Shown here piece after piece: positions 1-6,557 of a DNA stretch of 10,940 bases. The notes under the pieces are model-generated. The model saw only the letters and a list, made by a program, of their open reading frames with translations. It ran no database searches and was not told the DNA's origin. Source of the stretch: an uncultured Lachnospiraceae bacterium (GTDB taxonomy: Bacteria > Bacillota_A > Clostridia > Lachnospirales > Lachnospiraceae). A program made the position numbers and the translations under genes. Position 1 is the stretch's first letter. The number at the start of each line of letters is the position of its first letter. The stretch lies in NCBI GenBank assembly GCA_902787595.1, contig CADAHD010000112.1:1-10940 (forward strand), read 5' to 3'.

Positions 1-1
1 A

Positions 2-94
2 CTTAGGATCCAAGACATTGTCATAAAGGATCCCGATTGCTGCAGAAAGACTTTTGCGGAGTACTTTGAGGTGTTGGAGGATGCTGTAAAATAA
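2..94 (+). CDS. aroA: 3-phosphoshikimate 1-carboxyvinyltransferase (EPSP synthase), C-terminal end only
   Basis: An open frame enters from the left edge and gives 30 residues before a TAA at 92-94. The tail contains DPDCCRKTFAEYFEVLE, which matches the family's closing pattern D-P-x-C-x-x-K-T-F-P-x-[FY]-F-x-x-L. The Lys of KTF aligns with the active-site Lys411 of the E. coli enzyme, from memory. EPSP synthase joins shikimate-3-phosphate and phosphoenolpyruvate in cytoplasmic aromatic amino acid synthesis. The usual Pro after KTF is Ala here. Only 20 bases separate the stop from the next start, with no terminator between them, so read-through into the downstream gene is likely. The call rests on one short motif; the rest of the gene lies outside the window. 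Confidence 0.68.
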   Translation, partial: LRIQDIVIKDPDCCRKTFAEYFEVLEDAVK

Positions 95-114
95 AAAAGA
101 AAGGGGTTACGCGT

Positions 115-1584
115 ATGTTAAAAGAATGGGAAAAAGCAGAAAAACCGGATGATGAAGAATTAAGCGAGAGACTGAAAAAAGCCAGGCTTGAACTGGCCGG
201 CAGACAGATGGCTATCAAGGAAAAGAAGCTTCCCGTGCTGGTCATCATGGATGGCTGGGGCGGCGCCGGAAAAGGCGGGGTGCTCGGCAAAGTGATAAAG
301 AATCTGGATCCGCGGTTTTACAAGACGGAGACACTGGCAGCGCCCTCCGAAGATGAGCTGCGCAGACCTTTTTTGTACAGATATTTTGTGCGCATCCCGG
401 AAGCGGGAAAGTTCTCTTTCTTTGACGGAAGCTGGATGGATGAAGTTACGAAACACAGGCTCAACGGCGATATTGATGAGGATACCTACAAGAGACAGCT
501 TACCAGCATAAAGCGTTTTGAGAGAACTTTATCGGACAACGGTTATCTGGTAGTCAAATTTTTCTTCCATATCTCAAAGTCCGAACAGAAGAAGCGTCTG
601 GAAGAACTGGAAAGCGATAAGAGCACCGCATGGCGCGTGGAAAAGTGGGACCGCTGGCAGAACAAGCATTACGATAAATGTCTGGATGTTTTTGACGAGT
701 ACCTTGAAGCTACAAACCAATTTATCGCTCCCTGGTATTTTATAGATTCAAAGAGCCGCAAATGGGCGGAACTGCAGGTAACTGAGCTTCTGGTAAAGAG
801 CATAGACACGGCGCTTCAGAATACGGGAAGGGCTGCTACGATATTACAGAATACATTTCCGCTTAAGCGCATGCCCAGGCTGTCAGAGGTTGACCTTTCC
901 GTAAGTATTCCCGATGAGGAATATGAAGAGGAACTGGATAAATTACAGAAAAAGCTTGCAGATCTGCATAACCGTATCTATCAGAAAAAGATACCGGTGA
1001 TAATAGCCTATGAAGGCTGGGATGCCGCAGGCAAAGGCGGCAATATCAAACGGCTTACGGCAGCACTGGATCCGCGCGGTTTTGAAGTGCATCCCATAGC
1101 TTCGCCTGAACCCCGTGAGAAGAACAGACACTTTTTATGGAGGTTCTGGAACAGGCTGCCCAAAGACGGACATATAGCTATCTTTGACCGGACCTGGTAC
1201 GGCAGGGTCATGGTGGAGAGGCTGGAAGGCTTTTGCAGTGAGAATGACTGGCAGCGCGCTTATAATGAGATGAACGAGTTTGAAAAAGAACTGTATGACT
1301 GGGGCGCCGTCATCATCAAATTCTGGGTGCAGATAGATAAGGATACCCAGCTTGAGCGTTTTAACGACAGGCAGAATACGCCGGAAAAACAGTGGAAGAT
1401 AACCGATGAAGACTGGCGTAACCGTGAGAAGTGGGATCTGTACGAAACAGCTGTAGATGAGATGATACAAAAAACGAGTACGGAGTTTGCACCCTGGTTC
1501 ATACTTGAATCAAATGATAAGCATTACGCCAGGATAAAAGCCTTGCGTACTGTAATAGAAGAGATAGAAAAGAGATTGCAGTAA
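115..1584 (+). CDS. pap: Polyphosphate:AMP phosphotransferase, two-domain PPK2 family
   Basis: The 489-residue cytoplasmic protein carries two tandem PPK2 kinase domains, the layout and length of class II PPK2 enzymes (Pap), which transfer phosphate from polyphosphate to AMP to make ADP. Domain 1 (about 15-250) has a Walker A loop GWGGAGKGG at 47-55 and a Walker-B-like FDGSW at 103-107. Domain 2 (about 270-489) has GWDAAGKGG at 301-309 and FDRTWYGR at 357-364. Domain 2 keeps the family Arg after FD, whereas domain 1 has Gly105 there, so domain 2 is probably the catalytic one. The ATG at 115 follows an AAAGGGG ribosome site at about 99-105. The stop codon TAA (1582-1584) shares its last base with the ATG of the next gene. 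Family assignment is firm; AMP as acceptor is inferred from the two-domain form. Confidence 0.92.
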   Translation: MLKEWEKAEKPDDEELSERLKKARLELAGRQMAIKEKKLPVLVIMDGWGGAGKGGVLGKVIKNLDPRFYKTETLAAPSEDELRRPFLYRYFVRIPEAGKFSFFDGSWMDEVTKHRLNGDIDEDTYKRQLTSIKRFERTLSDNGYLVVKFFFHISKSEQKKRLEELESDKSTAWRVEKWDRWQNKHYDKCLDVFDEYLEATNQFIAPWYFIDSKSRKWAELQVTELLVKSIDTALQNTGRAATILQNTFPLKRMPRLSEVDLSVSIPDEEYEEELDKLQKKLADLHNRIYQKKIPVIIAYEGWDAAGKGGNIKRLTAALDPRGFEVHPIASPEPREKNRHFLWRFWNRLPKDGHIAIFDRTWYGRVMVERLEGFCSENDWQRAYNEMNEFEKELYDWGAVIIKFWVQIDKDTQLERFNDRQNTPEKQWKITDEDWRNREKWDLYETAVDEMIQKTSTEFAPWFILESNDKHYARIKALRTVIEEIEKRLQ

Positions 1585-2570
1585 TGAGCAGTATCAGAAA
1601 AAAGATCATCCGTATTTTGTCTGTATGTATGCTGATCCTTCTGGTTCCGGCGGGCTGCGGAGAGAATAAGGAACAGCAGGCGGATCCCAAACTCTTATTA
1701 GGATTCAGCCAGCTGGGATCGGAGAGCGCGTGGCGGATAGGGAATACGCGTGACATAGAAGAGAAGGCTGTGGATTATGATATCAGTCTTATGCTGGAAA
1801 ACGCCAATCAGAAGCAGGAGAACCAGATAGCAGCCATTAGACGGTTTATAGCTTATCAGGTAGATGTCATTGCATTTTCGCCCATAGTTGAAGAAGGCTG
1901 GGATAATGTTTTGCAGGAGGCCAGGAATGCAGGCATACCGGTAATACTGGTGGACAGGGATATCAACACTGAAAATGAAGGGCTGACAGCCTGCCTTATA
2001 GGCGCTGATTTTTATCAGGAAGGCGTAATGGCGGCGGAATACCTGATACGTAAAGCAGATGCGCTTGAGCTGGAGCATGTGAACATAGTTGAGATCACGG
2101 GAACCGAGGATTCAACGCCCATGCGTCAGCGTCAGCTGGGCTTTATGGACACGATACAGGATGACGATCGCATGGAAGTGATAGAGAGCATAAACGGTGA
2201 TTTCTTAAAAAGCAGGGGAGCCGAATGCATGAGAGAGCTCCTTGACAGATATGGGGCGGATATAGATGCAATATACAGCCATAATGATGAAATGACATTA
2301 GGGGCTCTGCCGGAGATAGAGAAGGCAGGATATCAGCCGGGAACGGATATGATCATCGTTTCAATAGACGGAGGACAGGAGGCTATCGACGCGCTTAAAG
2401 CAGGCAGGATAAACTGTGTTGTGGAGTGCACGCCTATGCTGGGAAAAACGCTTATGGAAACTGCGCTTAAGCTTATGAACGGTGAGCAGGTAGACAGAGT
2501 GATCCATCCCGAGGAGCGTTTTTTCAGCGATGAGATGAATCTTAACGCGCTTTTGCCCCGGGGGTATTGA
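1584..2570 (+). CDS. YtfQ-like periplasmic-type sugar-binding lipoprotein, probable sensor of a three-component system
   Basis: The 328-residue protein starts with basic residues, a hydrophobic stretch (8-22) and a lipobox ending at Cys25, so it should be a membrane-anchored extracellular lipoprotein. The mature part is a type 1 periplasmic-binding-protein fold (Peripla_BP_4). It is strikingly like E. coli YtfQ, the galactofuranose-binding protein: FSQLGSESAWR (41-51), NQKQENQI (75-82), GW plus VL (105-110), IPVILVDRDI (118-127) and SHNDEM (232-237). Its gene lies directly before a sensor kinase and a response regulator, not next to the permeases. That is the position of XylFII and AraP, so a sensing role through contact with the kinase's outer domain is inferred. 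The start overlaps the pap stop as TAATG with only a weak purine-rich ribosome site, which implies coupled translation. The ligand is not proven; a furanose or related sugar is the first guess. Confidence 0.88.
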   Translation: MSSIRKKIIRILSVCMLILLVPAGCGENKEQQADPKLLLGFSQLGSESAWRIGNTRDIEEKAVDYDISLMLENANQKQENQIAAIRRFIAYQVDVIAFSPIVEEGWDNVLQEARNAGIPVILVDRDINTENEGLTACLIGADFYQEGVMAAEYLIRKADALELEHVNIVEITGTEDSTPMRQRQLGFMDTIQDDDRMEVIESINGDFLKSRGAECMRELLDRYGADIDAIYSHNDEMTLGALPEIEKAGYQPGTDMIIVSIDGGQEAIDALKAGRINCVVECTPMLGKTLMETALKLMNGEQVDRVIHPEERFFSDEMNLNALLPRGY

Positions 2571-2586
2571 GGATACGGCATAAAGA

Positions 2587-4053
2587 ATGGCTGAAAGAAG
2601 AAAAGAAAAAAGCATAATAGGAAAGTTTGATTCGGTAACCAGAAGGCTGGTGATACTGCTGATCATCCCGATCATCATAAGCTTTGTTACCATGCTCGTA
2701 TATATGGAGAGGTACCACAGCAGTATCGTCCGCATCGAGACTATCTCCAGCTTAAAGAGCGTAGTGGCTGATGAGATCCCGGAGATGGCGTGGAATGTGG
2801 TGAGCGGGCGTGATACCTTTGTAGGAAGCCGGGTATATCCAACGATCCGCAGAGTTTATGAGACTATTTCAGACGTAAGTGAAAAAACGAGCGAAGAAAA
2901 CAGGCTGTCTCTGATGGTGGCGGAGCGCACGATGCAGACGCTGGAAGGTTATGTGATACAGATCCGTGATAATATAGATGCCCAGGTTCCTGTTATAGAG
3001 AATGAGACTGTTATAGAGGAAGTGCGAAGTGTTGCGGATCTGGTTGCGAGCATGCTCAACGAGTATATAGCAGCCGAGATCGATACGACGGCGCAGATGA
3101 GCGTGACACTGCGCATTATCATAATCATCACGGCTGTGGGTGAAGGCGTAGTGGTGGTACTTGCCGGTATATTGCGTAAAAGAGCGATGAAGAAGACCGG
3201 TGATTTTGTGCGCCAGCCCATTGAGCGATTAGAGGCTGTAGCAGAAAAGCTGGCGGAAGGAACCCTGGATGCCAGGATCACGGAAACGGAAGTAACGGAG
3301 CTTAGAAATCTTACCAGGCAGGTGAATGTCATGGCAGACCGCCTGGAAGAAATGATGAAGAAGAGCCAGAAGGACGGACGCAATCTGCGAAAAGCGGAGC
3401 TTAGAAATCTGCAGGCGCAGATAAATCCGCATTTTCTGTATAATACGCTTGATGCGATAATATGGAAGGCAGAGGCAGGAGAAAAAGATGAGGTCATACA
3501 GCTTACCAGCGCATTGAGTGATTTCTTCCGGATAAGTCTGTCGTCCGGCGCGGACTGGATACCCGTAAGTCAGGAAAAGAAGCATATCGAAGGTTATCTT
3601 ACGATACAGCAGACGCGCTATCGCGATATCATGCAGTATGAAATAGATATACCTGATGAGCTGGGGCAGTTTTATATCCTTAAACTGCTGATACAGCCTC
3701 TTGTTGAGAATGCGCTGTATCATGGAATAAAGATAAAGCGCGGCGGCGGGATCATAAAGGTGAGCGGAAGGCTCGAAGACGATATGCTGGTATTTTCTGT
3801 TAAGGATACCGGACTGGGCATGACTGAGGAACAGATGAATGTGTTAAAAGAGCGCATGAAAAAAGGCCAGCCCAGCGTCAGCGAAGGAAGCGGCGGATTC
3901 GGACTGGTTAATGTGAATTTAAGGATACGCCTGTATTACAATCAGGCAGAAGGCCTGATGATTGAAAGCGGACCGGGAGGCACCGAAGTATCTTTCCGTG
4001 TACCCTGCCGCACTAAAGAGGAGATTTCCGAGAATGAAAGTATTTCTGGTTGA
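2587..4053 (+). CDS. Sensor histidine kinase, LytS/YesM type (His_kinase PF06580)
   Basis: This 488-residue membrane kinase has transmembrane segments at about 21-39 and 175-196, flanking an outer domain of about 135 residues that looks mostly helical. A HAMP linker follows (about 207-258), then a short coiled stretch. The His_kinase domain has its phosphorylated residue at His282 within QINPHFLYNTLD. The ATPase domain shows the N box (LVENALYHG, Asn375), DTGLGM (Asp407 on) and a glycine-rich GGFGL (436-440). The outer domain has no recognisable small-ligand fold, which fits a kinase that reads the sugar through the neighbouring lipoprotein. The gene starts 16 bases after the lipoprotein stop, with no strong Shine-Dalgarno, and overlaps the regulator gene by 20 bases. 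It should phosphorylate the regulator encoded next to it. Confidence 0.94.
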   Translation: MAERRKEKSIIGKFDSVTRRLVILLIIPIIISFVTMLVYMERYHSSIVRIETISSLKSVVADEIPEMAWNVVSGRDTFVGSRVYPTIRRVYETISDVSEKTSEENRLSLMVAERTMQTLEGYVIQIRDNIDAQVPVIENETVIEEVRSVADLVASMLNEYIAAEIDTTAQMSVTLRIIIIITAVGEGVVVVLAGILRKRAMKKTGDFVRQPIERLEAVAEKLAEGTLDARITETEVTELRNLTRQVNVMADRLEEMMKKSQKDGRNLRKAELRNLQAQINPHFLYNTLDAIIWKAEAGEKDEVIQLTSALSDFFRISLSSGADWIPVSQEKKHIEGYLTIQQTRYRDIMQYEIDIPDELGQFYILKLLIQPLVENALYHGIKIKRGGGIIKVSGRLEDDMLVFSVKDTGLGMTEEQMNVLKERMKKGQPSVSEGSGGFGLVNVNLRIRLYYNQAEGLMIESGPGGTEVSFRVPCRTKEEISENESISG

Positions 4054-5284
4054 TGATGAAATAGTTATACGAGAAGGCATACGCGAATCATTTCCCTGGG
4101 CTGAGACTGATTATACGCTGATAGGCGAGGCTCCGGATGGGGAGATGGCTTTGCCTATGATACGTGATACAAATCCCGATATCGTGATCACGGATATCAG
4201 GATGCCGTTTATGGACGGGCTCAGCCTGTGCACGGTTCTTAAAGAACAGATGCCCTGGATAGGAATAATAATCTTAAGCGGCTATGATGAATTTGAATAC
4301 GCCAGACAGTGTATGAAGCTGGGGGTAAGAGAGTATCTTCTTAAACCTATCAACGCCAGGGATCTGAGGCAGTCGCTGGATAAGGTGAGTGCGCAGATCG
4401 AAGCCGAGCGCAAAAGCCGGGCTCATGCGGAAAGCCTGCGGGCCAGGATGGAAAACGGGGGCGCGTTTCTAAAGGAAAAGCTTATAGGCAGTCTCTTTTC
4501 GGAAGAATCTATGGAAGAAGATGCTGATAATGCGCTCAGGCAGCTGCGCTCTATGGGAAGCGCAGTGAATGCGCCGTTCTATTCGGTAGTGGATGCGGCG
4601 TTTGACCCTGTGTCTGAGGGACAGGCGGAGGCGGCAGCACTGGCGGAAAGCAGTACCGGCAGTGTTTATTCATCGGGAAGCCGTACGGGGACCAGGCTTT
4701 TGGTGCTGGGAGATACGGCAGCAGACGCAGAAGAACGGGCTTACGCTTTTGCGGCATCGCTGGCTCACAGGCTGGAGATGGCGGGATGCAAGACTATACG
4801 CGTGGGGATAGGAGAGATAGTCGAACGTCCCGGTGATATTTTTAAAAGCTTTAAATCTGCCAGGCATATAAGGCATCTGCTGGCGGACAGAACAGAAGAA
4901 AACGCCCTTATACTGGGCGTAAGGGAGATGGGTGAATCCACGGGAAAAAGTTCTTCTGTTATAAATGAAGCAAAGGTTTATATGGCAAGTCATTTTACCG
5001 ATCCCAATCTTATGCTTCAGGATGTGGCAAGGGCCGTCAATATGAGCAACAGCCGTTTTTCTACTGTTTTCTCGCAGCAGAACGGACAGACCTTTACCGA
5101 GTATCTTATATATCTGCGTCTTAATAAAGCCAAAGAGCTTTTGAGAGAGACGGATATGAAAGGTTCTCAGGTTGCCATGGAAAGCGGATATAATGATTCA
5201 CATTATTTCAGTTATATATTCAAGAAAAATGTGGGCATTACGCCTTCAGAATACCGGGCACAGTATCAAAACAAACCGGAATAA
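4034..5284 (+). CDS. Response regulator, YesN type, with AraC-family DNA-binding domain
   Basis: The ATG at 4034 is chosen because MKVFLVDDE begins the receiver domain exactly and AAAGAGGAG (4015-4023) precedes it; longer readings in this frame are inside the kinase gene. The 416-residue protein has a receiver domain (1-120) with acidic Asp7/Asp8, phosphoacceptor Asp54 in ITDIRMP, Ser82 and Lys104. The middle part (about 120-305) is poorly conserved and may be the degenerate GGDEF-like domain common in YesN proteins. The C-terminus (about 310-412) holds two helix-turn-helix motifs of the AraC type, ending with the typical GYNDSHYFSYIFKK and G-x-TPSEYR. It should bind DNA once phosphorylated by the adjacent kinase. 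The likely target is the importer promoter just downstream, which carries an inverted repeat. Confidence 0.95.
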   Translation: MKVFLVDDEIVIREGIRESFPWAETDYTLIGEAPDGEMALPMIRDTNPDIVITDIRMPFMDGLSLCTVLKEQMPWIGIIILSGYDEFEYARQCMKLGVREYLLKPINARDLRQSLDKVSAQIEAERKSRAHAESLRARMENGGAFLKEKLIGSLFSEESMEEDADNALRQLRSMGSAVNAPFYSVVDAAFDPVSEGQAEAAALAESSTGSVYSSGSRTGTRLLVLGDTAADAEERAYAFAASLAHRLEMAGCKTIRVGIGEIVERPGDIFKSFKSARHIRHLLADRTEENALILGVREMGESTGKSSSVINEAKVYMASHFTDPNLMLQDVARAVNMSNSRFSTVFSQQNGQTFTEYLIYLRLNKAKELLRETDMKGSQVAMESGYNDSHYFSYIFKKNVGITPSEYRAQYQNKPE

Positions 5285-5320
5285 AATCAAATCTAACTCT
5301 TTCCCGATATGTACAGAATG

Positions 5321-5352
5321 AAATTCAACAATGTCAAAATGTTGTTGAATTT
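5321..5352. promoter_or_regulatory. Inverted repeat, candidate operator for the adjacent response regulator
   Basis: AAATTCAACAA (5321-5331) is repeated exactly as TTGTTGAATTT (5342-5352), with 10 bases between. The right arm overlaps the proposed -35 box by three bases. The stem is AT-rich and no T-run follows, so a terminator is unlikely and a protein-binding site is favoured. AraC-type proteins more often use direct repeats, and an imperfect one is also present (TCAACAATG at 5325-5333, TCAAAATG at 5334-5341). The identity of the binding protein is inference from position alone. Confidence 0.6.
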
Positions 5353-5378
5353 ACCGGAAAACTCCTTTGCGTTATATT
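5350..5378 (+). promoter_or_regulatory. Probable sigma-A promoter for the sugar importer
   Basis: TTTACC (5350-5355) and TATATT (5373-5378) are spaced by 17 bases, giving 4/6 and 5/6 matches to the housekeeping consensus. Transcription would start near 5385, leaving a leader of roughly 49 bases before the binding-protein gene. The weak -35 box beside an inverted repeat fits a promoter that needs an activator. Confidence 0.6.
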
Positions 5379-5394
5379 AAAAACTGTAAATAAT

Positions 5395-5410
5395 GCAAGA
5401 AAAATCTTGC
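5395..5410 (+). other. Short leader hairpin upstream of the binding-protein gene
   Basis: GCAAGA (5395-5400) and TCTTGC (5405-5410) form a perfect 6-bp stem with an AAAA loop. It lies about 10 bases after the predicted transcription start and 10 bases before the ribosome site. Such 5' hairpins can stabilise abundant mRNAs, but that role is only a guess here. Confidence 0.4.
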
Positions 5411-5420
5411 TCAAACAAAA

Positions 5421-5427
5421 AAGGAGG
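5421..5427 (+). promoter_or_regulatory. Strong ribosome binding site that fixes the start of the transport binding protein
   Basis: AAGGAGG lies 6 bases before the ATG at 5434. A longer reading in the same frame from a TTG at 5407 would translate through this site and spoil the signal peptide, so 5434 is the start. Confidence 0.85.
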
Positions 5428-5433
5428 ATTCCA

Positions 5434-6441
5434 ATGAAAAAGATTAAAAGGCTCACATCTCTTCTCCTGGCTGTTGTTCTGGTATTCGGAATGACTGCCT
5501 GCACCGGAGGCGACACAGGCGCATCCAGCACCGGAGGCGATGCACCCGCTGCATCAAACGGTGGTGACGTCATCAAGGTCGGCGTTGTTAACAACCCCCC
5601 TTCAGAGTCAGGTTATCGTGAGGCAAACGTAAAGGACATGGAAGCTGTTTTCTCAAAGGGTAACGGCTACGATCTCAAAACATTCTACAGCATCAAAAAT
5701 GATGAGCAGCTTCAGGCAGCTCAGGGCTTCATCACGGATGGCGTTGATTACCTTCTGATCTCTGCAGCAGAGACCACAGGCTGGGACGAAGTTTTAAAGA
5801 AGGCTCAGGAAGCCGGCATCAAGGTTTATCTCTTTGACCGTATGATCGATGTAGATGAAAGCCTTTATGAAGCGGCAGTTGTTTCTGATATGGCTAAGGA
5901 AGGCGAGACCGCAGTTAACTGGCTCCTTGATCAGAAACTCGACACCTACAATGTAATACATATCCAGGGTGCAATGGGCAGTGATGCTCAGATCGGACGT
6001 ACCGGAGCTCTTGATGCACAGTTTGCAGCCGGAACAATGAATAAGGTTGTACAGCAGACCGCTACATGGGATGAAGCAGAAGCTAAGAAGATCGTTGAGA
6101 CTGCTATCAACAGCGGTGAAGATTTCAACGTAATCTATGCAGAGAATGATGGTATGGCTAAGGGCGCTGTTGCAGCACTTGACGAGCACGGAATCACCCA
6201 CGGTGTAGATGGCAAGGTTATAGTAATGGGCTTTGACTGCAACAAGTGGGCACTCAGAGAACTCCTTGCAAAATCTTGGAACTATGACGGACAGTGCAGT
6301 CCTTTCCAGGCACAGATCATCAGCGACCTGATCAAGAGCGGAAATGCGCCTTCATCAAAGAAGATCATCAACGAAGAGAAGGGCTTTGATGCAAAGACCC
6401 TTACCCAGGAAGATATCGACACCTACGGTTTGGGCGAATAA
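5434..6441 (+). CDS. Sugar ABC transporter substrate-binding lipoprotein
   Basis: The 335-residue protein has a signal peptide with a lipobox ending at Cys23 (MTAC), then a flexible Ser/Gly/Ala-rich linker (24-44) and a Peripla_BP_4-type binding domain. It should capture sugar outside the cell and pass it to the permeases encoded downstream. Recognisable YtfQ-type landmarks are PPSESGYRE (55-63), the TTGWDEVL segment and LFDRMIDV. It lacks the N-x-K-Q-E-N-Q motif that the sensor paralogue keeps, so the two may not share exactly the same ligand. Of about 21 Ile codons about 18 are ATC and only 2 ATA, unlike the neighbouring genes, which suggests very high expression. The gene has its own promoter region and is followed by a strong hairpin. 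Confidence 0.92.
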   Translation: MKKIKRLTSLLLAVVLVFGMTACTGGDTGASSTGGDAPAASNGGDVIKVGVVNNPPSESGYREANVKDMEAVFSKGNGYDLKTFYSIKNDEQLQAAQGFITDGVDYLLISAAETTGWDEVLKKAQEAGIKVYLFDRMIDVDESLYEAAVVSDMAKEGETAVNWLLDQKLDTYNVIHIQGAMGSDAQIGRTGALDAQFAAGTMNKVVQQTATWDEAEAKKIVETAINSGEDFNVIYAENDGMAKGAVAALDEHGITHGVDGKVIVMGFDCNKWALRELLAKSWNYDGQCSPFQAQIISDLIKSGNAPSSKKIINEEKGFDAKTLTQEDIDTYGLGE

Positions 6442-6462
6442 TGAATTGAAATTGTAAGATTG

Positions 6463-6507
6463 GCGCAGCCGGACTGTCATAGATAACCACAGCCGGCTGC
6501 GCTTTTT
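6463..6507 (+). terminator. Intra-operon terminator/attenuator hairpin after the binding-protein gene
   Basis: GCGCAGCCGG (6463-6472) pairs with CCGGCTGCGC (6493-6502). Past one bulged A, CTGT pairs with ACAG, giving 14 base pairs around an 11-base loop. Five Ts follow at once (6503-6507), a classic intrinsic terminator. It lies between the binding-protein gene and the ATPase gene, which has no convincing promoter of its own. Partial read-through would therefore give more binding protein than transporter. Confidence 0.9.
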
Positions 6508-6557
6508 ATGAAATGACAGGCTTTTAAGTACTATAAATTTGCAAGGAGGGAAGTGCC

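Noticed and set aside
66..92. Possible promoter TTGAGG/TAAAAT before pap
   Set aside because: The spacer is only 15 bases and the start would fall at about 99, on the ribosome site. Read-through from the upstream gene is simpler.
21..456. Minus-strand open frames over the start of pap, and many like them across the window
   Set aside because: They lie opposite genes with clear family matches, have low-complexity or unlikely translations, and show no ribosome site or family motif.
4593..4811. Plus-strand open frame of 72 codons inside the regulator gene
   Set aside because: It is an out-of-frame shadow of the regulator's middle region, Arg/Trp-rich with no recognisable motif.
5321..5352. Inverted repeat read as a terminator for the regulator gene
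   Set aside because: The stem is AT-rich and is followed by ACCGGAAAA rather than a T-run, so an operator role fits better.
6508..6537. Possible promoter ATGAAA/TATAAA before the ATPase gene
   Set aside because: The -10 box is so close to the ribosome site that transcription would start at about 6544, within the Shine-Dalgarno (6543-6550). The -35 match is also poor and the spacer is 18 bases.
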